DNA from: Methanobacteriota archaeon
GTDB taxonomy: Archaea; Halobacteriota; Methanocellia; Methanocellales; Methanocellaceae
Assembly: GCA_023436075.1 (NCBI GenBank)
Contig: JAEZKS010000257.1
Coordinates: 1-12,570 of the forward strand
Reading direction: 5' to 3'
Length of the DNA: 12,570 bases
The notes under the pieces are model-generated. The model ran no database searches. It saw only the letters and a list, made by a program, of their open reading frames with translations, and was not told the origin of the DNA. Positions 6,422 through 12,547 of the stretch are shown here, one piece after another (within the stretch, counting starts at the first letter, position 1; the number at the start of each line of letters is the position of its first letter). The position numbers were made by a program, and so were the translations under genes.

Positions 6422-8305
6422 ATGAGCCACGTTTATCTCGGCAAGCTGACGCTCTTCTGGTGCGACCGGTGCAATGCGCCGCTGCTCGGCAGGAAATGTG
6501 CGAAGTGTGGCGCTGAAGCCCGACGCGTCGAGGTCACTCCGCCCGGAGACATCCGGCCTGCATTTCCATTCGACATCGACCTGATCGAGCGGACGATAGC
6601 CGAAGGATTCGGCCACGAGGGCCGGCTGCTGGACGGCAGGCTGGTCGTGCTCAACAAGGCCCCGTACGAGGACCGGCTGGACGAGATCTACGTGGACGGG
6701 CGCATGTTCGGCGCGGTACGCTTCGACCCGGTCAGGCTCAAGTGGACCTTCATGCCCCGTGCCTACGCGGTCAAACAGATGAAGATCACGAAGCGCTACG
6801 TGATCGCTGACCACGGCGCAGAAAAGCCGCTGCTCGGCAGTTCCAACATGCTCGGCCCCGGCGTGGTCGACTGCGACGAGAACATCCAGATAGACGATGA
6901 GGTCGTAGTGCTGATCGAAGGCCGCCCCGTCGCCGTCGGACGGGCCAAGATGACTGGCGCGGACATGAAACAGCGCAAGCGCGGTGTTGCAGTCAAGGTG
7001 CGATGGAACGGCTACGACGAAAACCCGGTCCCGGCCGGCGGCCAGACCTGGGACGACGCCATCCAGGCGAACTGGAATTATCTCGAAGGATATGTGAACG
7101 AGGCGGTCAGCTTCGTCAGGAAGACGTCGGAGCAGCAGAAGCTTCCGGTCACCGTGTCCTACTCTGGAGGCAAGGACAGCCTGGCCACGCTGCTGCTGGT
7201 GAAGAAGGCGCTCCCCGCCTTCGACGTCATGTATATCAACACAGGCCTCGAGTTCCCTGAGACTTCCGCGAACGTGCAAGATGTCGCCGAGAAATATGGC
7301 CTGGATATCAACATCGTCGAGGCCGAGCCTTTCTGGGATGCCGCGCCGCGCTTCGGTCCTCCCTCGGTAGAGGCCCGGTGGTGCTGCAAGGTCTGCAAGC
7401 TGGGACCGATCACGAACTTCATCGAAGGTCGTTATCCTGACGGGGTGCTCACATTCATCGGCCAGCGGCGCTACGAGTCCGAGGTGCGTGCGAAAAGCCA
7501 GAGAGTCTGGCAGAACCCGTGGGTGGGCAACCAGACGAGCGCTTCCCCCATCCAGAACTGGACCGCGCTGCACATCTGGCTGTTCCTGATGCGGGAAAAT
7601 GCGCCGTATAATGTCCTATACGAGCGCGGTTTCGATCGGATCGGCTGCTGGTTATGCCCGAGCGCAAGCCTTGCCGACTACGAATACGTCAGGGAGCAGC
7701 ACCCGGAGATGTGGCAGCGCTGGGAATCGTTCCTGCTGGACTATTGCCGGAAGGTCGGGTTATCGCCGGGCTTCGTGACCTATGGCCTGTGGAGATGGCG
7801 CCATCTTCCTAAACAATGGGAGGAGCTGCGACAGACGCTGGGCATAGAGAAGACGACGCCCGAGGGTAAGGTCGGCGAGCTGAACTTCGCGCTGGCATCG
7901 GGCCACAGGCCATGCAAGGACGGCTCGGTGAGCGCCGAGGGGAGCTTCGATGCGCCGCTGGACATGGAGCGGCTGGAGATCATGCTGCGGCCGCTGGGCG
8001 AGGTCAAGTCGATGGACGGCATGATCTTCCTGCCGTCAGATGGTGGCAGCATCCAGGTCTATGCGACAGGCACTGTCGTTGCACGGGCAGGCGACGAGGC
8101 AGCAGCGATCGCTCTCGCCCGGGCGGCTGAGAAAAGCATCCGGCGCGGGATGCTCTGCATTGGGTGCGGGGTGTGCGTCGGGACATGCCCCACAAATGCT
8201 ATTACCAAGGAGAACCACAAAGCGATCATCGGCGAGGCGTGCAACGCGTGCGGGGCATGCATCGACATCTGCCCGCTGGTGAAGTTCCGGAGAGAGGAAG
8301 CGTGA
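6422..8305 (+). CDS. PUA/PP-loop ATPase (PAPS-reductase family) fused to zinc ribbon and 2x[4Fe-4S] ferredoxin
   Basis: The product has 627 aa. Seen in order: an N-terminal zinc ribbon (C14, C17, C26, C29); a PUA-like domain (about 110-195, core LLGSSNMLGPGVV); a PP-loop ATPase of the phosphoadenosine phosphosulfate reductase family (about 240-430) with pyrophosphate loop SGGKDS (248-253) and INTGLEFPET; and a C-terminal ferredoxin with two Cx2Cx2Cx3C motifs (579-589 and 607-617). Within the PP-loop domain C321-C322 and C409-x2-C412 are spaced CC-x86-CxxC, as in the [4Fe-4S] site of bacterial APS reductases. The C-terminal ECGxH motif carrying the catalytic Cys of APS/PAPS reductases is absent. 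Family knowledge: homologous archaeal fusions are usually annotated as PAPS reductase. Inference: the PUA and zinc-ribbon domains make an RNA-directed (for example thiolation) role at least as likely as sulfate assimilation. The stop overlaps the hisH start by 4 bp. Confidence 0.88.
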   Translation: MSHVYLGKLTLFWCDRCNAPLLGRKCAKCGAEARRVEVTPPGDIRPAFPFDIDLIERTIAEGFGHEGRLLDGRLVVLNKAPYEDRLDEIYVDGRMFGAVRFDPVRLKWTFMPRAYAVKQMKITKRYVIADHGAEKPLLGSSNMLGPGVVDCDENIQIDDEVVVLIEGRPVAVGRAKMTGADMKQRKRGVAVKVRWNGYDENPVPAGGQTWDDAIQANWNYLEGYVNEAVSFVRKTSEQQKLPVTVSYSGGKDSLATLLLVKKALPAFDVMYINTGLEFPETSANVQDVAEKYGLDINIVEAEPFWDAAPRFGPPSVEARWCCKVCKLGPITNFIEGRYPDGVLTFIGQRRYESEVRAKSQRVWQNPWVGNQTSASPIQNWTALHIWLFLMRENAPYNVLYERGFDRIGCWLCPSASLADYEYVREQHPEMWQRWESFLLDYCRKVGLSPGFVTYGLWRWRHLPKQWEELRQTLGIEKTTPEGKVGELNFALASGHRPCKDGSVSAEGSFDAPLDMERLEIMLRPLGEVKSMDGMIFLPSDGGSIQVYATGTVVARAGDEAAAIALARAAEKSIRRGMLCIGCGVCVGTCPTNAITKENHKAIIGEACNACGACIDICPLVKFRREEA

Positions 8306-8901
8306 AGATAGCGATCGTCGACTACGGCGCAGGCAACATCCGAAGCGTGGAGCGCGGGCTCGCCTACGTTGGCCGGCCGGGGCAGATCACGAGTGATCCC
8401 GGCGTCATCGAGGCTGCGGACGCGATTGTGCTGCCGGGAGTCGGGGCATTTGAGGCATGCATGCGCCAGGTGGCGCCCTTGCAGGACGTCATCTGCCGTC
8501 GCATAGAAGCGGGCGTCCCGTTCCTCGGCATCTGCCTGGGCATGCAGATGCTCTACGAGGCCAGCGAAGAAGGCGGCCTGGTCGGAGGGCTGGGCATCGT
8601 GCCAGGCCGGGTCACGCGTTTCGAAGGCAGCCTGAAAGTGCCCCACATGGGCTGGAATTCGCTTTCCGTGCGAAAAGATCATCCGCTGCTCAAGGGCATC
8701 CAGGACGGAGCATACGTATATTTCGTCCACTCCTACCGTGCGGAAGTCAACGAGAACACGGTCGCCTCGTCCGATTACGGCGGCACGTTCACGGCCATCG
8801 CGGCCAGCGATGCCGGAAATGCCGTGGGGACCCAGTTTCACCCGGAAAAGAGCGGCGTCGTCGGCTTGCGGATGCTTAAAAACTTCGCAGCGATGATATG
8901 A
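8302..8901 (+). CDS. hisH: Imidazole glycerol phosphate synthase, glutamine amidotransferase subunit HisH
   Basis: From GTG 8302 the product has 199 aa, the normal HisH length. It hydrolyses glutamine and channels ammonia to HisF, which forms imidazole glycerol phosphate and AICAR from PRFAR in histidine biosynthesis; it is cytosolic. Class I amidotransferase features are complete: N-terminal IAIVDYGAGN, oxyanion-region PGVG (45-48), nucleophile C78 in GICLGMQ, and H180 and E182 in the FHPEKS motif. The GTG start overlaps the TGA of the preceding gene (GTGA, 8302-8305) with GAGAGG just upstream; an upstream in-frame ATG at 8164 lies in the preceding ferredoxin region and is rejected. No hisF or other histidine gene is in this window, so the gene stands outside a classical his operon and is coupled instead to a PP-loop/FeS enzyme. 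Confidence 0.95.
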   Translation: MKIAIVDYGAGNIRSVERGLAYVGRPGQITSDPGVIEAADAIVLPGVGAFEACMRQVAPLQDVICRRIEAGVPFLGICLGMQMLYEASEEGGLVGGLGIVPGRVTRFEGSLKVPHMGWNSLSVRKDHPLLKGIQDGAYVYFVHSYRAEVNENTVASSDYGGTFTAIAASDAGNAVGTQFHPEKSGVVGLRMLKNFAAMI

Positions 8902-8930
8902 GTACCAGATAAAAACGACAGGGTGTTCAA

Positions 8931-9380
8931 GTGAACGACGTGTTGAGAAAGACGGACGCAACGCTTGCGAGCGTCTACAAGGATTACAGGAAACTGCTCA
9001 AAGCTCTCATGGTCGGCGTGTTCGCCACGCTGGTGGACATGGCGTTCCTCTTCGTCTTCATCAACTATTTTGACATTTTCTACCTGACCGGGCAGGCGAT
9101 GAGCTACCTGCTGGGCATGTGCGTGAGCTTCTATTTCAACAGGACCTTTACGTTCCGGAACAAATCGAGCCAGGTCCACTACCAGTTCGTGTCATTCTCC
9201 CTTGTGGCATTCACACAGTACCTCCTGACGCTGGGCCTGATGTTCGTGTTCGTGGACATGGTCTTCAACGATCCGTCGTCCGAATACGTCGTCATGGTCT
9301 CGAAAGTGATCGTGGCTTTCCTCGGCTTCATCTATGCCTTCGCGCTCAACAAGTCGCTGACGTTCAAGCTTTTTAAGTAA
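8931..9380 (+). CDS. GtrA-family small membrane protein (first of a tandem pair)
   Basis: The product has 149 aa with four predicted transmembrane helices (about 24-47, 52-71, 84-108, 118-141). It carries the two GtrA-family signatures, SFYFNRTFTFRN (66-77) at the end of helix 2 and FALNKSLTFKLF (137-148) at the C-terminus. GtrA-family (PF04138) proteins are thought to move lipid-linked sugars across the membrane; in archaea the carrier would be a dolichol-type lipid. The GTG start at 8931 has GGTG (8922-8925) six bases upstream. The gene lies 29 bp behind hisH and is probably cotranscribed with it. The next gene is a paralogue. The substrate cannot be read from the sequence. Confidence 0.88.
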   Translation: MNDVLRKTDATLASVYKDYRKLLKALMVGVFATLVDMAFLFVFINYFDIFYLTGQAMSYLLGMCVSFYFNRTFTFRNKSSQVHYQFVSFSLVAFTQYLLTLGLMFVFVDMVFNDPSSEYVVMVSKVIVAFLGFIYAFALNKSLTFKLFK

Positions 9381-9455
9381 GCGCCACAGACCGCGGGCCA
9401 TGCACAAATTACTTACGTCAGTGTGGCAATATCGGGTAGGATTGCTGGTGTTCGA

Positions 9456-9902
9456 GTGACGGGCTTGCTGGTGAAAGCAGATATAGCGCTTATTAAGGTG
9501 TACCCGGACTACCGCAAGATGTCGAAGTCGCTCATGGTGGGCGTCTGCGCCACGCTTGTCCAGATAGTCATCATGTATTTGCTCAACAGGTACGTGGACG
9601 CCCTTGACCTGTACGTCTACATCGTATCTTACCATGCGGGAATGATCGTCAGCTTCGCCCTCAATAAGACGTTTACCTTCGCGAATCGGTCCAGGAAGTA
9701 CTATCATCAGTTAGCATCGTTCGCGGCGGTCGCCTATTCGCAGCTGCTGCTGAACACTGTGATCTTCGGCATCGTACAATACGGCGTACTAGGCGGGGAT
9801 GCGGGCTATAACTGGATCATTTCAACGATCGTAGCCGCCCTTATCGGCTTCGTGTACGCATTCCTGCTCAACAATTCCGTGACATTTAAGCTTTTTAAAT
9901 GA
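9456..9902 (+). CDS. GtrA-family small membrane protein (second of a tandem pair)
   Basis: From GTG 9456 the product has 148 aa and aligns end to end with the preceding gene: MTGLLVKADIALIKVYPDYRK against MNDVLRKTDATLASVYKDYRK, shared LMVGVxATLV, SFALNKTFTFAN (66-77), and an identical TFKLFK end. It has four predicted transmembrane helices. An in-frame GTG at 9423 would add 11 residues. I prefer 9456 because its translation signal GGTGTTCGAGTGA (9447-9459) matches the paralogue's (8922-8934) with one difference, and the proteins then start in register. The two genes are 75 bp apart and probably cotranscribed. The role is likely lipid-linked sugar translocation or charge exchange; the two may act as a hetero-oligomer (inference). 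Confidence 0.86.
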   Translation: MTGLLVKADIALIKVYPDYRKMSKSLMVGVCATLVQIVIMYLLNRYVDALDLYVYIVSYHAGMIVSFALNKTFTFANRSRKYYHQLASFAAVAYSQLLLNTVIFGIVQYGVLGGDAGYNWIISTIVAALIGFVYAFLLNNSVTFKLFK

Positions 9903-10118
9903 CACCAAGAGTACAAATGACATAACGGGCACAACGGCTTTTTGAGGTTCGCCTCATGGCGGTATAAGAGTATCCGCAGCCCGGTCACGCGCGCACGCAC
10001 GCGAAGACGTATAGCTCCATACGCTTTCCCGCAGCTCTGCTAACGCGTGTTTAGACGCTTTCAAAAACGTACAACCGGGTCATTGTGCCCGTTGTGTATT
10101 TTGTGTCCTGTTGTGCCA
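9901..10118. repeat. Inverted pair of TTGTG-type repeats around a hairpin-rich spacer
   Basis: The gap after the second GtrA gene has no coding frame of note. The left arm (9901-9934) and the right arm (10081-10118) are imperfect inverted copies with an exact 11-bp core, AACGGGCACAA at 9924-9934 against TTGTGCCCGTT at 10083-10093. A further CTTTTTGA/TCAAAAACG match lies inside. On the plus strand the right arm is a run of TTGTGYCC-like units. Between the arms are three hairpins: TGAGGTTCGCCTCA (9943-9956), GCGGTATAAGAGTATCCGC (9959-9977, 7-bp stem with one bulged T) and CGTAT-AGCTCC-ATACG (10008-10023). It could be a small non-autonomous repeat element, a structured RNA, or a bidirectional terminator region. 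Confidence 0.6.
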
Positions 10119-10124
10119 TTCGCG

Positions 10125-10787
10125 CTAACTACTGTCCATGCCTTTGAGCAGTGCGGACAGTGTCTCGAATGTGGATTTCACGATCAGGTATGCACCGCCG
10201 ATGAATACGATGCTCTCTGGCGTCACCCTGACTACGACCATGGATAGAAACGCAGCCGCCAGCAGAGCGGTGTCGTTTCGGGTCAGGAACCCGGCTACTT
10301 TCTCCATGACGTTGGGGTTGACCTCCGACGCGTCCATCTCGAGGACGATGTTGCCGTTCTGGAAGATTTTGATCCAGCTAGACTCTTCCGAGATGAGCAC
10401 CGCCGTAGCGGACGGAATAGCCTCGGTGATGCCGCTCGCCGCTGCATGCCTGGTGCCGAAGCCGGGAAGCGTAGTCGATCGCAGCAGTCGCGCACCATAA
10501 GAGATGAGTTCGCCGCGAGGGGAAACGATCATCGCGCCGTCGATGGTAGCCAGCTTCTCGAGCACTACGTTCATGCCCTTCTCTACGATCGGCGAGGCGG
10601 AAGTGAACTGTGGGTAGTGGGTTTCATACAGTCCTTCGACGTCAGCCCGCTCCGCTATCACGACCAGGCCTCCTTCGCCGCTCTTGGAGATGCTCTTGGC
10701 GACGCCCAGGATCACGTCCATCACGTGCTCTTCAAGGGCAGCCTCGACCACCATCACCTGCGTCATTCCGATCCCCTGGAAGGACAT
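10125..10787 (-). CDS. Diadenylate cyclase (DisA_N/DAC domain), c-di-AMP synthase
   Basis: The product has 220 aa from ATG 10787. A DAC domain occupies about residues 20-155: catalytic DGA at 83-85, GTRHAAASGITEAIP from 111, and SEES at 133-136. The DGA-to-RH spacing of 30 fits the family. DAC domains condense two ATP to cyclic di-AMP; archaeal versions (DacZ type) are essential or osmotic-stress related where studied. The usual RHR reads RHA here (113-115). The C-terminal region (about 172-215) holds two hydrophobic segments (LLAAAFLSMVVVRV and IVFIGGAYLIV) that could sit in the membrane, unlike the soluble DisA architecture. ATG 10766 (residue 8) has AGGGGAT just upstream and is an alternative start; ATG 10787 lacks a ribosome site but fits a near-leaderless transcript. 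The gene is divergent from the glycosyltransferase gene. Confidence 0.88.
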   Translation of the reverse strand: MSFQGIGMTQVMVVEAALEEHVMDVILGVAKSISKSGEGGLVVIAERADVEGLYETHYPQFTSASPIVEKGMNVVLEKLATIDGAMIVSPRGELISYGARLLRSTTLPGFGTRHAAASGITEAIPSATAVLISEESSWIKIFQNGNIVLEMDASEVNPNVMEKVAGFLTRNDTALLAAAFLSMVVVRVTPESIVFIGGAYLIVKSTFETLSALLKGMDSS

Positions 10788-10796
10788 ATCATATGT
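10784..10796. repeat. Palindrome ACATAT-C-ATATGT over the diadenylate cyclase start codon
   Basis: This perfect 13-bp inverted repeat contains the ATG of the DAC gene at 10787-10785 and lies at the predicted transcription start. An operator at this position would block initiation or leaderless translation. Autoregulation is only a guess. Confidence 0.45.
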
Positions 10797-10810
10797 ACTC
10801 TTACTGCTCC

Positions 10811-10826
10811 TTACAATATTTGTATG
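10811..10826 (-). promoter_or_regulatory. Putative TATA box of the diadenylate cyclase gene
   Basis: The minus strand reads ACATACAAATATTGTA here. Its centre is about 30 bases ahead of ATG 10787, predicting a leader of only a few bases, or a leader of about 25 bases if ATG 10766 is used. Confidence 0.45.
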
Positions 10827-10995
10827 TTACCCTTCCCGGCGGGTCAGGGCAAGCTAGTCGAATATTGGCCTGCACGTATAAAAGCAGGAAGGATGTCCCG
10901 CATGCGTTCGCTAAGCATCCTTGAACTACCCCGACCTGAATGGTAGAGACTTCTCTCTTCCCTTCCATTCGATTCAGTTAAATAGGAGCAGCCGG

Positions 10996-11009
10996 AATAT
11001 ACTATAAAG
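10996..11009 (+). promoter_or_regulatory. Putative TATA box of the glycosyltransferase gene
   Basis: AATATACTATAAAG is centred about 23-25 bases before ATG 11025, predicting a leaderless or very short leader transcript. An AGGG (11014-11017) eight bases before the ATG is a weak ribosome site that would hardly be transcribed from this box. Confidence 0.5.
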
Positions 11010-11024
11010 CTCAAGGGTCTATCC

Positions 11025-12359
11025 ATGAAAAAACAGATCGTATTCACCATGATGATCCTGACGCTCCTTGCTATGGGCGTCCTCGCCGCAATGATCGTCT
11101 ACACGGCACTGTTCGGAGGCCCATCGATCACCGATCGGCAGTTCTGGATCAACCTGTTCTGGGTCCTGACCTACGTCATCATGGGCATCGTCGCGCTGAT
11201 TGCGCTCTTCTTTGCCGTCGGCCTTGTCAGGCAGTCCCGCCGGGTCACTGCGCCTCAAATCGCCGATAATGACCTGACACCGGTCACGATCATCGTGCCG
11301 ACACTCAACGAGGCTAAGGTGCTCGAGACTTGCGTGGAAAGCCTTATGGCGTCCGATTTCCCCATGGACAAGCTTGAGGTTTTCATCGCCTACGAGAGGC
11401 CGCCGAAGTGCACCGACGAAACGCCGGAGATCGCCGCCAGGCTGGCGCAGAAGTACCCCAACGTCTTCGCCGTTGCGAACGAGGGGACTCACGTAGGCAC
11501 CAAGGCCGGCGCATGCAACTGCTGCCTGGATCGGGCGAAGGGCAAGGTCATCGGGCTCTACGATGCGGACCATGTCGTGCACCGGGACGCCATCCGCCGC
11601 GCGTCCGCACAGTTCACAGCCGATCCGCTGCTTGGCTGTATCGGGGGCAAGCTGCTGGTCCGGAATATGGACTACAATCTCTTCACCTTCCTCATAGGCA
11701 ACGAGTACACTGTCATCAATAATTTCTCCCGGTTCTTCTCTGAGATGGTCACGGGCGCCCACCTGATCTACGGCTCCAACGTGTTCATTCACAAGGACGC
11801 GCTGGACCGGATCGGCGGCTTCGACGAGAAGAGCCTCACTGAGGACAGCGATCTGGGCATGCGGCTGATCAATATGGACTACCGCATGATCGTGGACTAT
11901 ACCATCGAGAGCTACGAGCAGCCGGCAGTCAACTGGCACGACTGGTGGAGCCAGCGGGTCCGGTGGACACGGGGCAGTGTCGACACGCTCAAGAAATACC
12001 TGGGCAAGTCGAAGGACGAGATCAACTCCAAGGTCGTGCAGACGGCCATCGTCTACTCGCTCGGGACGATCGGATTGCTGCTGACTGTCATCCTGATGGG
12101 TTTCGTCGGCACCCTGTGGTTCATGGGCGTGTTGCCGTTCGAGGCCGTCATCGCCTTTGCTGCGCCTTTCGCTATCCTGTTCGCCGCCGAATCGCTGCTG
12201 CAGATAGCGCTGGGCCGGGGCAGCATCGCGGACCTGCTCATGTCGATCTTCATCCGGCCATGGTTCATCTTCCCGTACACGCTGGTCGGCGTTTACGCCG
12301 TAGTCCTCGACCTGATCAACGCGCCGCGCACATGGGAAGTCAACCAGCGCATCGGCTGA
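11025..12359 (+). CDS. Membrane-bound processive glycosyltransferase, family 2 (GT2)
   Basis: The product has 444 aa. There are two N-terminal transmembrane helices (about 6-28 and 44-68), then a cytoplasmic GT-A catalytic domain (about 85-320): IIVPTLNEAKVLETCVESL, the KAGACN loop (160-165), the DAD metal/UDP-binding motif (180-182), general-base TED (272-274), and QRVRW (310-314). Three or four C-terminal helices follow (about 338-430). The D, D, D, QxxRW set with flanking helices is that of processive beta-glycan synthases such as cellulose, hyaluronan and poly-N-acetylglucosamine synthases. It probably uses a UDP-sugar and extrudes a surface polysaccharide; the sugar cannot be deduced. 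The ATG start is supported by the TATA box 25 bases upstream. It is divergent from the c-di-AMP synthase gene and close to two GtrA genes, which suggests an envelope glycan role. It ends in WEVNQRIG, like many GT2 enzymes. Confidence 0.9.
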   Translation: MKKQIVFTMMILTLLAMGVLAAMIVYTALFGGPSITDRQFWINLFWVLTYVIMGIVALIALFFAVGLVRQSRRVTAPQIADNDLTPVTIIVPTLNEAKVLETCVESLMASDFPMDKLEVFIAYERPPKCTDETPEIAARLAQKYPNVFAVANEGTHVGTKAGACNCCLDRAKGKVIGLYDADHVVHRDAIRRASAQFTADPLLGCIGGKLLVRNMDYNLFTFLIGNEYTVINNFSRFFSEMVTGAHLIYGSNVFIHKDALDRIGGFDEKSLTEDSDLGMRLINMDYRMIVDYTIESYEQPAVNWHDWWSQRVRWTRGSVDTLKKYLGKSKDEINSKVVQTAIVYSLGTIGLLLTVILMGFVGTLWFMGVLPFEAVIAFAAPFAILFAAESLLQIALGRGSIADLLMSIFIRPWFIFPYTLVGVYAVVLDLINAPRTWEVNQRIG

Positions 12360-12373
12360 CTTTCCCGTGCACA

Positions 12374-12390
12374 TTCTTTTCTCTGTTTCT
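12374..12390 (+). terminator. Possible pyrimidine-rich terminator after the GT2 gene
   Basis: Fifteen bases after the stop codon the plus strand is T-rich (TTCTTTTCTCTGTTTCT). This fits an oligo-T archaeal terminator but is less pure than the one after the FAS1 gene. Confidence 0.35.
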
Positions 12391-12478
12391 CGTCGATGGC
12401 TTTTCTGCAAAGATCGTCTAACTGTCGCATGCAAGAATATACTAATTATTATATGATAATAGATTAATGAATGTAAAT

Positions 12479-12492
12479 TATACATTTGTATA
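12479..12492. repeat. Palindrome TATACA-TT-TGTATA upstream of a TATA box
   Basis: This perfect 14-base inverted repeat with a 2-base centre ends a few bases upstream of the TATA-like AATATTTATAATG. An imperfect palindrome, ATTATTATATGATAAT, lies at 12445-12460. Both are in an AT-rich spacer that otherwise holds no gene. An operator for the gene beyond the right edge is likely but unproven. Confidence 0.5.
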
Positions 12493-12493
12493 G

Positions 12494-12507
12494 AAAATAT
12501 TTATAAT
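12494..12507 (+). promoter_or_regulatory. TATA box of a gene at the right edge
   Basis: AAAATATTTATAAT combines an A-rich BRE-like start with TTTATAAT, a good archaeal TATA box. Initiation is expected near 12525-12530, ahead of the ATG at 12548. Confidence 0.5.
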
Positions 12508-12547
12508 GAGCTTTAATTCCTGATTGCGAGAATCAAAGAGAATCACG

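Larger units (their letters stand above)
10788..11024. other. Divergent promoter region between the DAC and glycosyltransferase genes
   Basis: This 237-bp spacer carries a TATA box for each flanking gene. It also has an extra plus-strand TATAAAAG (10877-10884) that is not positioned for the 11025 gene unless a leader of about 120 bases exists. A 17-codon open frame (ATG 10893 to TAG 10946) follows that box, but its start lies before the predicted transcript start, so it is not called. Confidence 0.5.

Noticed and set aside
6308..7573. Long minus-strand open frame (421 codons) opposite the PP-loop gene
   Set aside because: Its translation shows no domain and it lies opposite a clearly recognised gene; it arises from the GC-rich third codon positions of the plus-strand gene.
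6422..8305. Straightforward assignment as assimilatory PAPS reductase (cysH)
   Set aside because: The ECGxH catalytic motif is missing, extra PUA and zinc-ribbon domains are present, and no sulfate-assimilation genes are nearby.
8059..8961. Minus-strand open frame of 300 codons across hisH
   Set aside because: It covers the complete catalytic motifs of hisH in antisense and has no ribosome site or recognisable product.
10893..10946. 17-codon open frame downstream of TATAAAAG at 10877
   Set aside because: The first ATG lies before the predicted transcript start, the ribosome site is too close, and the peptide has no recognisable feature.
11019..12485. Minus-strand open frame of 488 codons, Asp/Glu/Arg-rich
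   Set aside because: It is antisense to a convincing GT2 enzyme; the charged composition is the expected mirror of hydrophobic and GC-rich codons.
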